Shown here one piece after another: positions 1 to 8,324 of a stretch of 64,000 bases of DNA (the first letter of the stretch is position 1; each line of letters opens with the position of its first letter). The notes under the pieces were generated by a model that saw nothing but the letters and a program-made list of their open reading frames with translations, was not told the origin of the DNA and ran no database searches. This DNA is from Oceanospirillum sp047518265. GTDB lineage: Bacteria > Pseudomonadota > Gammaproteobacteria > Pseudomonadales > Halomonadaceae. The translations under genes were made by a program, and so were the position numbers. The stretch covers positions 62,001-126,000 of the forward strand of contig JAKZRG010000060.1 in the NCBI GenBank assembly GCA_047518265.1, in the 5' to 3' direction.

Positions 1-422
1 CGCCTCTTAAAGTGACCAAGCGTGATAAAGCAGAAGTGGAAGAACACGCCAAAGAGCTGATGTACAAGGTAGGCCTAGCAGATCGTATGCAGAACTACCC
101 GTCTCAGCTATCCGGCGGTCAGATGCAGCGTGTGGCTATCGCCCGTGCCTTGGCTATGCGTCCTGATATCATGCTGTTTGATGAGCCAACATCGGCACTT
201 GATCCAGAGATGGTGGGCGAAGTACTGGATGTAATGAAAAGCCTAGCTGCAGAAGGTATGACCATGGTTGTGGTTACCCACGAAATGGGCTTTGCCCGTG
301 AAGTGGCAGACCGTGTGCTGTTTATGGAAGAAGGTGCTTTATTGGCTGATGCCAAACCGGATGTCTTCTTTGATACTCCGCCGCATCCGCGTCTAGAGCA
401 GTTCCTGTCTAAGATTCTTTAG
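1..422 (+). CDS. Amino-acid ABC transporter ATP-binding protein, 3' part (GlnQ/HisP type)
   Basis: This is the C-terminal half of a polar amino-acid ABC importer ATPase, which hydrolyses ATP on the cytoplasmic face of the membrane. The reading frame is already open at position 3, so the gene begins before the window; the GTG at 12 is internal. Visible are the signature LSGGQMQRVAIARAL, Walker B IMLFDEPTSALDP and the H-loop VVVTHEMGFAREVADRV. Walker A is lost beyond the edge. The wording of these motifs is that of the GlnQ/HisP/AatP group. The family is about 240-250 residues long and roughly 140 are present. The substrate cannot be told from an ATPase. A hairpin follows the stop. Confidence 0.93.
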   Translation, partial: PLKVTKRDKAEVEEHAKELMYKVGLADRMQNYPSQLSGGQMQRVAIARALAMRPDIMLFDEPTSALDPEMVGEVLDVMKSLAAEGMTMVVVTHEMGFAREVADRVLFMEEGALLADAKPDVFFDTPPHPRLEQFLSKIL

Positions 423-434
423 TAGCGTTATATC

Positions 435-469
435 GGCCTCATTCCTGTAGAAAGCTATAGGATGAGGCC
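435..469 (+). terminator. Hairpin after the amino-acid ABC ATPase gene
   Basis: The arm GGCCTCATTCCT (435-446) pairs, with one bulged base, with AGGATGAGGCC (459-469) around a 12-base loop. It lies 13 bases after the stop codon. No run of T follows, so it may work with Rho or mainly protect the mRNA end. It could also serve convergent pfkA. Confidence 0.5.
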
Positions 470-574
470 ATAACATAGCCCATCGCTTATGCGATAATAG
501 GCCTTTCTCTCCTTAGTAATAAAACCTTAAACAGCCGTATTACTAAAACCCAAAACTTAATTTCCACCCTCTCT

Positions 575-1615
575 TCACTTTAAAAGATCCCATAAGGGCT
601 CAAATGTTTGCAGTTCCTTTTCACTCGGGCTTTCTTTGAGCAAGCCTGCCAGAGGAACCGCTAGAATCGCGCCCTTATTGACACCTACCATATGATTTTG
701 ATGGCCGGATAATAAATATTTAACAGCAAAACTCCCCAAGCTGGAAGCTAAAACGCGATCATGACCTGTGGGAGAGCCGCCCCTTTGTATATGGCCGAGA
801 ATACACATACGAGGCTCTTGACCCTGCTCGATTAAATGCTGGGCTAAAGACTGTGTTCGTCCGGGAGATGAGCCTTCAGCAACAATAATAATCTGGCTTT
901 TATCGTATTGGCTCTGTTCTTGAGTATCAGGTTGTTGGCTTTTGGCTTTAACTGATTGCTGGATAATCGCCTGTGCTTGGGCTTGATGAATCTCTGAATC
1001 CGGTAAAACAACATAGTCCGCACCACCAGCAATACCCACTTCTGATGCGATATGCCCAGAATCCCGCCCCATAACTTCAACCAGAAAAACCCGACCATGG
1101 GAATCGGCAGTATCTCTGATTCGATCAATGGCATTAAGCGCCGTATTAACAGCAGTATCAAAACCTATAGTGTCGTCCGTTAAGCAAATATCATTATCGA
1201 TAGTTCCCGGGATGCCGATCACGGGCAAACCTGTTTCTCTGCCTAATAAGTGCGCCCCTGTTAAAGACCCATCGCCACCGATAACTACCAAAGCTTCGAC
1301 ACTGTGAGAAACAAGAGTGTCATAAGCCCGTTGACGCACGGATTTGTGCTTAAACTCAAGACATCGATCACTGCGTAATAGGGTGCCGCCCCGTTGAATA
1401 ATATTTTCAACAGATGCTGACGTTAAGGGATGGATATCACCCTCTATCAGACCGCTATAGCCCCGATAGATGCCTAGTGTTTCTATAGAATATGACAGCG
1501 CTGTACGTACAACGGCACGGATAGCGGCATTCATTCCAGGAGCATCACCACCACTGGTCAGCACGGCGATACGAGAGATATTTTTCTTGATATGGAGCGT
1601 GGGTAGCGTGTACAT
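575..1615 (-). CDS. pfkA: ATP-dependent 6-phosphofructokinase
   Basis: Phosphorylates fructose 6-phosphate to fructose 1,6-bisphosphate in the cytoplasm, the committed step of glycolysis. The N-terminal nucleotide motif LTSGGDAPGMNAAIRAVVRT lies at residues 19-38, GGDGS at 113-117 marks an ATP-using rather than pyrophosphate-using enzyme, and the catalytic GTIDNDI is at 137-143. MGRDSGHIA and GHIQRGGSP are also present. The protein has 346 residues against about 320 for the E. coli enzyme; some of the excess is a 12-residue N-terminal extension and a Gln/Ser-rich insert near residues 225-240. It is convergent with the upstream ABC gene and has the same orientation as the glycerol transport operon. 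The family call is secure. Confidence 0.95.
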   Translation of the reverse strand: MYTLPTLHIKKNISRIAVLTSGGDAPGMNAAIRAVVRTALSYSIETLGIYRGYSGLIEGDIHPLTSASVENIIQRGGTLLRSDRCLEFKHKSVRQRAYDTLVSHSVEALVVIGGDGSLTGAHLLGRETGLPVIGIPGTIDNDICLTDDTIGFDTAVNTALNAIDRIRDTADSHGRVFLVEVMGRDSGHIASEVGIAGGADYVVLPDSEIHQAQAQAIIQQSVKAKSQQPDTQEQSQYDKSQIIIVAEGSSPGRTQSLAQHLIEQGQEPRMCILGHIQRGGSPTGHDRVLASSLGSFAVKYLLSGHQNHMVGVNKGAILAVPLAGLLKESPSEKELQTFEPLWDLLK

Positions 1616-1681
1616 GATGTCACCACTTTATGATTTTGTTCGATGACGGGGATTCATAGAAGCTGTTGAGGGCTAATAAGA

Positions 1682-1716
1682 GGGTGCTTGCCTGTCAGAG
1701 AAACAGACAAGCACCC
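1682..1716 (-). terminator. Terminator after glpV
   Basis: GGGTGCTTG (1682-1690) pairs with CAAGCACCC (1708-1716); the stem continues inward with a mismatch. It starts 9 bases beyond the glpV stop codon. The run after the stem on the minus strand is only moderately T-rich. Confidence 0.7.
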
Positions 1717-1725
1717 AGGCACATC

Positions 1726-3468
1726 TTAATTTGTTGCGCCGACTTTCCAGCTTTCTAGTAGATCTTTATAAGCTACCGTTTCACCCTGAGGTTTTTCGTT
1801 AGCCAGTTTGGCTTTTGGTGATCCAGGTTTGCTTAACCATTCCTGAGGATCAACTTTGGCGTTTAGCTGTGGGCCACATTCACCTTGAACACCCGCACGC
1901 TCCAGACGTTTCAGCACTTTATCTTGCGCAGCTGCTAAACCATCCAATGCTTTCTGAGGTGATTTCTCACCATTAGCCGCTTCTGCAATATACTGCCACC
2001 ACAGCTGAGACAGCTTAGGATAATCCGGTACGTTAGTACCCGTTGGCGTCCATTGTGTCCGCGCAGGGCTACGGTAGAACTCAACCAAACCACCCAGTCG
2101 AGGTGCCGCTTCAGTCATGGCATCAGAGAAGATATCCGACTCACGAATAGGCGTTAGGCCCACAAGAGTTTTCTGTAGCGAAACGGTTTTGGATACGGTG
2201 AACTGAGCATACAACCATGCAGCCAGACGACGCTCTTTAGGTGTCGACTTCATGAATGTCCAGGAACCCGTATCCTGGTAACCCAGTTTCATACCACTTT
2301 CCCAATAAGGGCCTTTAGGCGAAGGCGCCATACGCCATTTAGGTGTGCCATCTTCATTAACAACCGGTAAACCTTGCTTGGTCATACCTGCAGTAAACGC
2401 GGTGTACCAGAAAATTTGCTGAGCAATCGCTCCTTGTGCAGGTACAGGGCCCGCTTCAGAGAAGGTCATGCCTTGTGCTTGTGGGGGCGCATATTGACGC
2501 AACCAGTCCACATATTTAGTGGTGGCATAAACTGCAGCCGGGCCATTGGTTGCGCCGCCACGGGCAACACTTGAACCTACAGGTTTACAACCCTCAACAC
2601 GGATACCCCATTCATCAACCGGCAATCCATTGGGCAGGCTGCGATCACCAGCGCCAGCCATGGAGAACCAAGCATCTGTGAAACGCCAGCCTAGGGACGG
2701 ATCTTTTTTACCGTAATCCATATGGCCATAGACACGCTTACCGTCAATCTCTTTCACGTGTACAGAGAAGAATTCGGCAATATCTTCATAAGCGGACCAG
2801 TTTTTCGGTACACCTAAGTCATAACCATAAATATCTTTAAATTGCTTTTTCAGGTCGGCCCGTTCAAACCAATCTGCACGGAACCAGTATAGATTGGCAA
2901 ACTGCTGATCAGGCAGCTGGTAAAGCTTGCCGTCTGGCCCTGTAGTGAAATCCAAGCCAATAAAATCAGCCAGATCCAACGTTGGCAGGGTATAGTCTTG
3001 ACCATCACCTTCCATCATATCGGAGACAGGTACCACTTTACCGTAGCGGAAGTGAGTACCAATCAGATCTGAATCATTAATATAGGCATCATAAATATTT
3101 CGACCAGACTGCATTTGGGTCTGAAGTTTTTCAACCACATCGCCTTCTTGAATCAGATCATGAACGATCTTGATACCTGTCAGCTCTTCAAATGCTTTTG
3201 CTAATACCTTGGATTCATACTCATGGGTTGTAATGGTTTCAGACGCTACATTGATCGTCATACCACGGAAGGGTTTAGCCGCTTCAGCAAACCACTTTAA
3301 TTCAGCCAGTTGCTCTTCTTGGGTTAGCGTTGATTGCTTAAACTCTTTTTTAACCCATTGCTCTGCTGCATCACTGTATTGATCAGCTTGAACCAATGAA
3401 CTCATGCACGCTACTGAAATAGCAGCGCTCAAAACAAGACGTTTAGGCCAATTATTATTTTTTTTCAT
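1726..3468 (-). CDS. glpV: Glycerol ABC transporter substrate-binding protein
   Basis: Periplasmic binding protein of the GlpSTPQUV glycerol importer. Residues 1-28 form a Sec signal peptide: a KKNNNWPKR basic start, a hydrophobic stretch and an A-x-A-like end at SSLVQA. The mature part is a family 1 extracellular solute-binding domain. At 580 residues it is longer than a typical sugar-binding protein (about 430), as expected for the GlpV group. It is the last gene of the operon, separated from glpU by 173 bases that include a hairpin, so it may also be translated from a processed or separately started mRNA. Glycerol as substrate is inferred from gene order and from the glpK, glpR and glpD neighbours. 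Confidence 0.85.
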   Translation of the reverse strand: MKKNNNWPKRLVLSAAISVACMSSLVQADQYSDAAEQWVKKEFKQSTLTQEEQLAELKWFAEAAKPFRGMTINVASETITTHEYESKVLAKAFEELTGIKIVHDLIQEGDVVEKLQTQMQSGRNIYDAYINDSDLIGTHFRYGKVVPVSDMMEGDGQDYTLPTLDLADFIGLDFTTGPDGKLYQLPDQQFANLYWFRADWFERADLKKQFKDIYGYDLGVPKNWSAYEDIAEFFSVHVKEIDGKRVYGHMDYGKKDPSLGWRFTDAWFSMAGAGDRSLPNGLPVDEWGIRVEGCKPVGSSVARGGATNGPAAVYATTKYVDWLRQYAPPQAQGMTFSEAGPVPAQGAIAQQIFWYTAFTAGMTKQGLPVVNEDGTPKWRMAPSPKGPYWESGMKLGYQDTGSWTFMKSTPKERRLAAWLYAQFTVSKTVSLQKTLVGLTPIRESDIFSDAMTEAAPRLGGLVEFYRSPARTQWTPTGTNVPDYPKLSQLWWQYIAEAANGEKSPQKALDGLAAAQDKVLKRLERAGVQGECGPQLNAKVDPQEWLSKPGSPKAKLANEKPQGETVAYKDLLESWKVGATN

Positions 3469-3617
3469 ATCAACCTCATGGATGATTATTTTGGTTTATA
3501 TAATGAGCCGTTTAATAAGCTCACTATTAGGGCTGCCAAAAGGCAAGAGTACAGTTGACGCAAACTATATTTAGTAGGCGACCAACCATTTAAAAATATT
3601 TAACTTATTACAAACTG

Positions 3618-3637
3618 CTCTCTAAAAAAATAGAGAG
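3618..3637 (-). terminator. Hairpin between glpU and glpV
   Basis: CTCTCTA (3618-3624) and TAGAGAG (3631-3637) form a stem with an A-rich loop, five bases after the glpU stop. It lies inside the operon and could be an attenuator or an mRNA-end protector that sets glpV levels apart from the membrane genes. Confidence 0.5.
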
Positions 3638-3641
3638 GCAA

Positions 3642-3914
3642 TTATCCCCAGCGCATGACAATCATTAACCATACACAGGAAATCACTAATGCTATCCATA
3701 GCGATGCTTCAGTAAATCCGGCAAATAACAGATGAATATAAGCACTTGTTAAAAGCCCTATAAACAAACGATCGCCTCGTGTTGTATCGATAGGTAAAAA
3801 CCCCTTCCTTTCAATACAAGGTGATTTAATCTCATAAGTCGTCATACAAATAAGTATTACAGCAATAGAGGAGAAGAAAACTGCTGTAGGTAATGTCCAA
3901 GCCATCCAGTTCAT
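3642..3914 (-). CDS. glpU: Small membrane protein of the glycerol ABC operon (DUF2160, GlpU-like)
   Basis: A 90-residue predicted membrane protein with about three hydrophobic segments, near residues 7-26, 50-66 and 70-88. Small proteins of this type (DUF2160) sit between the permease and binding-protein genes in glycerol ABC operons such as Rhizobium glpSTPQUV. Its biochemical role is not established to my knowledge; it may be an accessory membrane subunit. It starts 14 bases after the glpQ stop and is clearly in the same transcript. The call rests mostly on size, hydrophobicity and place. Confidence 0.75.
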   Translation of the reverse strand: MNWMAWTLPTAVFFSSIAVILICMTTYEIKSPCIERKGFLPIDTTRGDRLFIGLLTSAYIHLLFAGFTEASLWIALVISCVWLMIVMRWG

Positions 3915-3928
3915 AATTAATACCTCTA

Positions 3929-4798
3929 TTAAACTCGTCCGAGAGCAAAGCCTTTTGCTACATGATTACGTACAAACCAAATCACCAATAAACCAGGGAT
4001 AATAGTTAATACCCCAGCAGCAGCAAGAACGCCCCAATCAACACCGGTAGCCCCTACAGTACGGGTCATAATGGCGCCAATCGGCTTGGCCTCTACAGAC
4101 GTTAAAGTTCTGGCCAGTAGCAGCTCAACCCAAGAGAACATAAAGCTGAAGAAGGCAGTCACACCGATACCAGAGCGAATCATGGGTAAAAAGATCTTCA
4201 GGAAAAAATTATGAAAGCTATAACCATCAATGTATGCCGTCTCGTCAATTTCACGAGGCACACCTGACATAAAACCTTCTAGAATCCACACCGCTAATGG
4301 CACACTAAACAGACAGTGAGCTAAAGCAACGGCCAGATGAGTATCAAACAAACCCACCGATGAATAGAGCTGGAAAAAAGGTAATAAAAATACGGCTGGC
4401 GGCGCCATTCGGTTCGTTAATAACCAAAAGAATAAATGCTTATCACCAACAAATTTATAGCGACTAAAAGCATAAGCCGCAGGCAAAGCCACTGCTAATG
4501 TAATCACCATATTCATGGAGACATATAGCATTGAGTTCACATAACCCATATACCAGGTAGGGTCAGTAAAAATAACGGCATAGTTATCAAGAGTAAAATC
4601 ATGTGGCCAGAAGGTAAGACCGCCCAAAATCTCCTCATTACTCTTGAAGGACATATTAATTAACCAATAAATTGGCAACAAGACAAAGAAGATATAAGCA
4701 CTGATACCGGCTCTTTTTTTGAATTTAGTATCTATTATGCTTTTCTTACTTTTAGTGTAAGTACCAAGCGTAGGCTTTTCTTTCATTATTGAAGTCAT
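3929..4798 (-). CDS. glpQ: Glycerol ABC transporter permease GlpQ
   Basis: Inner-membrane permease of the MalG type (carbohydrate uptake 1 family). It has 289 residues, about six transmembrane helices and the ATPase-contact EAA loop, seen here as EIDETAYIDGYSFHNFFLKIFLPMI near residues 180-205. The cytoplasmic N-terminus is Lys/Thr-rich. It pairs with GlpP, whose gene ends 10 bases upstream. An alternative Met at residue 5 could be the true start. Transport of glycerol is inferred from the operon. Confidence 0.88.
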   Translation of the reverse strand: MTSIMKEKPTLGTYTKSKKSIIDTKFKKRAGISAYIFFVLLPIYWLINMSFKSNEEILGGLTFWPHDFTLDNYAVIFTDPTWYMGYVNSMLYVSMNMVITLAVALPAAYAFSRYKFVGDKHLFFWLLTNRMAPPAVFLLPFFQLYSSVGLFDTHLAVALAHCLFSVPLAVWILEGFMSGVPREIDETAYIDGYSFHNFFLKIFLPMIRSGIGVTAFFSFMFSWVELLLARTLTSVEAKPIGAIMTRTVGATGVDWGVLAAAGVLTIIPGLLVIWFVRNHVAKGFALGRV

Positions 4799-4808
4799 AT
4801 CGAATCCC

Positions 4809-5675
4809 CTACTTCGCCTTATCTAAGTGAGAAATAGTCGTGAAGAACAACCAACTAACCAGCAATACAATCAAGAAGTAGATCAGGGAGAAGGCTGCGG
4901 CTGGGCCAACATCAAATTGCCCAATCGCCATTTGAGTTAGGGTTTGGCTCAGGAAAGTTGTTGAGTTGCCTGGACCACCACCGGTTAACACAAAAGGCTC
5001 GGTATAGATCATAAAGCTGTCCATAAAGCGCAGCAGGATACCGATCACAAGTACACTTTGTAGCTTAGGCAGTTGGATATAGCGGAAGATAGCCCAGCCA
5101 GACGCACGATCAATATTAGCGGCCTGGTAGTAGGCATCTGGAATAGCTCGTAGACCTGAGTAGCACAGTAAAGCCACTAAAGAGGTCCAGTGCCAAACAT
5201 CCATCAGCAAGACGGTAAACCAAGCATCAATAGGGTTAGAGGCATAATTGTAATCCACACCAATACTGGTTAGCGCCCAACCAAATAAACCAATATCTGT
5301 TCTCCCAAAGACCTGCCAAATGGTACCCACTACGTTAAGCGGAATCAGCAAAGGGATCGCTAGCAGGATCAGACATAAAGATGCTCGACGCCCTTTGGTT
5401 GGCATCATCAGTGCGACTGCAATACCCAGAGGGATTTCAATCAGTAAAACAAAAAAGGAGAAGATAAACTGACGGATTAGGGAATCCTGCAGGCGAGAAT
5501 CCTGCAAAATTTCTCGATACCACTCAGCACCCACAAAGTAGGCAGTATTCTGATCAAAGATATCTTGAACGGAGTAGTTTACGACCGTCATTAACGGCAC
5601 GATGGCTGAAAAGGCTACTAAAAGTACAACCGGAAGTACTAACAACCAGGCTTTGTTGTTTTCCACTTTATTCAT
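4809..5675 (-). CDS. glpP: Glycerol ABC transporter permease GlpP
   Basis: Inner-membrane permease of the MalF type, 288 residues, with six predicted helices and the EAA-like loop IPDAYYQAANIDRASGWAIF near residues 180-200. It forms a heterodimer with GlpQ for glycerol passage. Its ATG overlaps the stop codon of the upstream ATPase gene by four bases (ATGA), showing translational coupling. Confidence 0.88.
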   Translation of the reverse strand: MNKVENNKAWLLVLPVVLLVAFSAIVPLMTVVNYSVQDIFDQNTAYFVGAEWYREILQDSRLQDSLIRQFIFSFFVLLIEIPLGIAVALMMPTKGRRASLCLILLAIPLLIPLNVVGTIWQVFGRTDIGLFGWALTSIGVDYNYASNPIDAWFTVLLMDVWHWTSLVALLCYSGLRAIPDAYYQAANIDRASGWAIFRYIQLPKLQSVLVIGILLRFMDSFMIYTEPFVLTGGGPGNSTTFLSQTLTQMAIGQFDVGPAAAFSLIYFLIVLLVSWLFFTTISHLDKAK

Positions 5676-6772
5676 TGTTCATCCTCCTCTACCAAATACT
5701 CGTCCACATAGAGCTTGAGCCATTGTCTCGGAAAGCTGGCAAAGGCCTTCTTTTCTGGCACCTGTTGATCTTCACCCAAACGGGCTTTCAGCGTATTTCC
5801 AGCTAAATCAACGGTGAGAATTTTGTAAGTGCCCAAGTCTTCAACGTGCAGAACATCACACTCATAAGCGTCTGTGATGGATTCAGTAGAGATATGAATA
5901 AACTCAGGTCGGATGCCTATTTTTAGATTGTTACTGGGCGCATGGGATAAAAAATCTTGTAAGCCTGTATCGAGAGGAACCGTAAGGCCGTTAAATTCAA
6001 CACCACCCTGACAGCGGTTAACCTCAATGAAGTTCATGCCAGGACTGCCAATAAAGTAACCTACGAAGGTATGATTGGGTCTTTCAAACAACTCTCTTGG
6101 CGTACCAAATTGAACAATCTGACCGCCATACATCAAGGCGATTTTGTCCGCAAAAGTGGCTGCCTCTAACTGATCATGGGTCACATACACCATGGTGATA
6201 TTAAACTGTTCATGGATCTGCTTAAGCTTGCGGCGCAATTTCCATTTTAAATTAGGGTCGATTACCGTCAGTGGCTCATCGAATAAAATGGCGGATACGT
6301 CATCCCGTACCAGACCACGCCCCATGGAAACCTTTTGCTTCTCATCAGCGGTAAGGTTCTTGGCTTTATTTTTCAGTAAATCCTGCAGTTCTAATATCTC
6401 GGCAATCTCAAGTACTTTTTTCTGAACCTTCGATTCATGAACCTTCATATTACGTAGAGGAAAGGCCAAGTTATCAAACACCGTCATGGAATCGTAAATC
6501 ACTGGAAACTGAAAAACCTGAGCGATATTTCTTTCGGAAGGTGTCAGCTCATTGACCCTTTGACCATCAAATAACACTTCGCCTTCTGAAGGAGAAAGTA
6601 AGCCAGAAATGATATTCAATAAGGTACTTTTTCCGCAGCCTGATGGCCCTAATAAAGCGTAAGCACCACCCTGTTCCCAAACATGATCCATCTCCCGAAT
6701 CGCATATTCAGCGGGGGATGTTGGGTTTGCACTATAACTATGGGCCAGTGTTTTTAGATGTATTTCAGCCAT
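5672..6772 (-). CDS. glpT: Glycerol ABC transporter ATPase GlpT (atypical signature)
   Basis: Second ATPase of the glycerol importer, 366 residues. Walker A LLGPSGCGKST is at residues 41-50 and Walker B AILFDEP at 161-167, followed by the H-loop VYVTHDQLEAA. The family signature normally written LSGGQ reads LTADEKQKVSMGRGL at 140-154. The C-terminal part (about 240-366) is a TOBE/MalK-like regulatory domain. The start is two bases after the upstream glpS stop. With GlpS it should form a heterodimer whose two ATP sites differ in composition. Confidence 0.88.
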   Translation of the reverse strand: MAEIHLKTLAHSYSANPTSPAEYAIREMDHVWEQGGAYALLGPSGCGKSTLLNIISGLLSPSEGEVLFDGQRVNELTPSERNIAQVFQFPVIYDSMTVFDNLAFPLRNMKVHESKVQKKVLEIAEILELQDLLKNKAKNLTADEKQKVSMGRGLVRDDVSAILFDEPLTVIDPNLKWKLRRKLKQIHEQFNITMVYVTHDQLEAATFADKIALMYGGQIVQFGTPRELFERPNHTFVGYFIGSPGMNFIEVNRCQGGVEFNGLTVPLDTGLQDFLSHAPSNNLKIGIRPEFIHISTESITDAYECDVLHVEDLGTYKILTVDLAGNTLKARLGEDQQVPEKKAFASFPRQWLKLYVDEYLVEEDEQ

Positions 6773-6774
6773 CT

Positions 6775-7863
6775 TTATATCCCCCTATGCAGGCGACCAG
6801 GTGCCTGAAGCATCTTGCCATCGAGTCCAAACATAAATAGTTTGTGGGTGGGCAAATAAACTTTGATAGGTGTATCGGTGTGATACTCATGTACGCCCGA
6901 CAGTTGAAGGACGAGATTGAAATGATCGTTCTTAACGTGCATAAACGTTTCTGAACCACTGATTTCAGCCACTTCCACTCTAACGGCAACTTCTAGGTCA
7001 TCGTCGGCTTGAGGCACAAGGCCGATGTGGCTAGGGCGAACACCGCAATAATAATCACCCGGTTTAAAACCTTGTAAATCCTGGTTCAAAGGGAAGTGAA
7101 CAGAGTTATCAAACGTCACCTCTGTTTCAGAAACAAAGCCGCGAATCAGGTTAATGGGTGGCTCACTGAACAATTCAGCCGCGTCAACGTTTACAGGATG
7201 GCGATAGACATCAGATGAAGGACCGCTTTGAATGACTTTGCCTTCGTGTAAAAGAGTGGTGACACCACCTAAGGCTAAAGCTTCATTGGGTTCTGTAGTG
7301 GCATAAACAGCAATAGAGTTGCGAGACTTTAACAACCCTCGTATCTCCTGGCGCAGCTCTTCTCGTAGCTTGTAATCCAGATTAACCAGAGGCTCATCAA
7401 ATAAAATTAAACTGGCATCTTTTACTAGTGCTCGGGCCATTGCGGTGCGCTGCTGTTGACCACCGGACAGCTCCAGTGGGCGGCGCTGTAGAAAGTGCTC
7501 AATGTGCAACATCTCTGCTGTTTCATTAACACGGCGTTTTATTTCTGCTTCTGCCACTTTTTCCAAGCGCAAAGGCGAAGCAATATTTTCGAAAACAGTC
7601 CAATTGGGATAATTAATGAACTGTTGATAAACCATGGAAATATTACGTTTTTGAACGGGAACGCCAGTGACATCAACGCCGTTCATCAAGATACGGCCTT
7701 CCGTGGGTTTATCCAACCCTGCCATTAAGCGCATCAGAGAGGTTTTTCCTGCAAGCGTCCGCCCCAGTAGGACATTAAACGACCCGGGTTCCAGCGTCAT
7801 ATTCGCATTTTCGATATGGTATTCACCATCAACAATGCGCGATACGTTTTGAAGTGAAAGAGA
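6775..7863 (-). CDS. glpS: Glycerol ABC transporter ATPase GlpS
   Basis: First gene of the glycerol importer operon; MalK/UgpC-like ATPase of about 363 residues (ATG at 7864-7866, so the coding sequence reaches 7866). Walker A reads LLGRTLAGKTS (residues 33-43), the signature is canonical LSGGQQQRTAMARAL (133-147), and Walker B is LILFDEP. A TOBE-like C-terminal region follows from about residue 240. Its promoter region carries a near-perfect GlpR operator about 90 bases upstream and divides it from the divergent activator gene. Partner of GlpT, which supplies the atypical half. Confidence 0.88.
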   Translation of the reverse strand, partial: SLSLQNVSRIVDGEYHIENANMTLEPGSFNVLLGRTLAGKTSLMRLMAGLDKPTEGRILMNGVDVTGVPVQKRNISMVYQQFINYPNWTVFENIASPLRLEKVAEAEIKRRVNETAEMLHIEHFLQRRPLELSGGQQQRTAMARALVKDASLILFDEPLVNLDYKLREELRQEIRGLLKSRNSIAVYATTEPNEALALGGVTTLLHEGKVIQSGPSSDVYRHPVNVDAAELFSEPPINLIRGFVSETEVTFDNSVHFPLNQDLQGFKPGDYYCGVRPSHIGLVPQADDDLEVAVRVEVAEISGSETFMHVKNDHFNLVLQLSGVHEYHTDTPIKVYLPTHKLFMFGLDGKMLQAPGRLHRGI

Positions 7864-7945
7864 CATGTATATTGTCCTTTATTATTCTTATTCGTTATTT
7901 CTCCGCACAACCACTGAGCAACCGTGCGAAGTAAAACTGAACATG

Positions 7946-7965
7946 TATGTTCGAAATCGAACACA
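7946..7965. promoter_or_regulatory. GlpR-type operator upstream of glpS
   Basis: TATGTTCGAAATCGAACACA matches the E. coli GlpR operator consensus WATGTTCGWTAWCGAACATW at nearly all positions. It is centred about 90 bases before the glpS start. glpR lies 6 kb away, so repression of the importer by GlpR and release by glycerol 3-phosphate is the simple reading. A weaker version with TTTCGCAATCGCAA lies at 8052-8071. Confidence 0.8.
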
Positions 7966-8136
7966 CATAATGGCAATAACAGCCATAAAAATAAAGAACA
8001 AATAACAAAAAGTTATATTCGATTGATTTTAAAGGTTTTTTTAAAAAAACAGACTTTCGCAATCGCAAAACAACTTTCTTTTTCGAAAATTTATGTTCAT
8101 CATAAAACAAGAAATGAACACTTTTGAGCAGTTTTT

Positions 8137-8151
8137 GTGAACAATGATCAC
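8137..8151. promoter_or_regulatory. Palindrome upstream of the DhaR-like gene
   Basis: GTGAACA-A-TGATCAC is a 15-base palindrome with one mismatch per arm. It partly resembles a CRP half-site pair, but the spacing is one base off. Candidate site for autoregulation or for an unknown repressor. Confidence 0.3.
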
Positions 8152-8324
8152 TACGAATAGAACCCTAACGGTATCGCTAGTATCCCAGCCGGCATCTGCC
8201 AGAGATCACAACAAATGGAACGAAACTGTATAGACAAGTGAACAGTAAATATCTGCGAGTCATGACTATGAATGGAAGGTCTAGCGCTCTACACTGGCTA
8301 CCATAAAAAGCAGAAGTTACGCCG

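Larger units (their letters stand above)
7867..8324. promoter_or_regulatory. Divergent control region between glpS and the DhaR-like activator gene
   Basis: A 458-base AT-rich region with no credible gene. It holds a strong GlpR-type operator (7946-7965), a weaker related palindrome (8052-8071) and a separate odd-spaced palindrome GTGAACAATGATCAC (8137-8151). I looked for a sigma-54 -24/-12 element facing glpS and did not find a convincing one. The short ORFs crossing it are overlapping low-complexity frames. Confidence 0.7.

Noticed and set aside
1635..1654. GlpR half-site upstream of pfkA (TTTTGTTCGATGACGGGGAT)
   Set aside because: Only the left half matches; the right half does not, so chance is likely.
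7867..8324. Sigma-54 promoter for glpS
   Set aside because: I looked for TGGCAC-N5-TTGCA on the minus strand and found no acceptable match.
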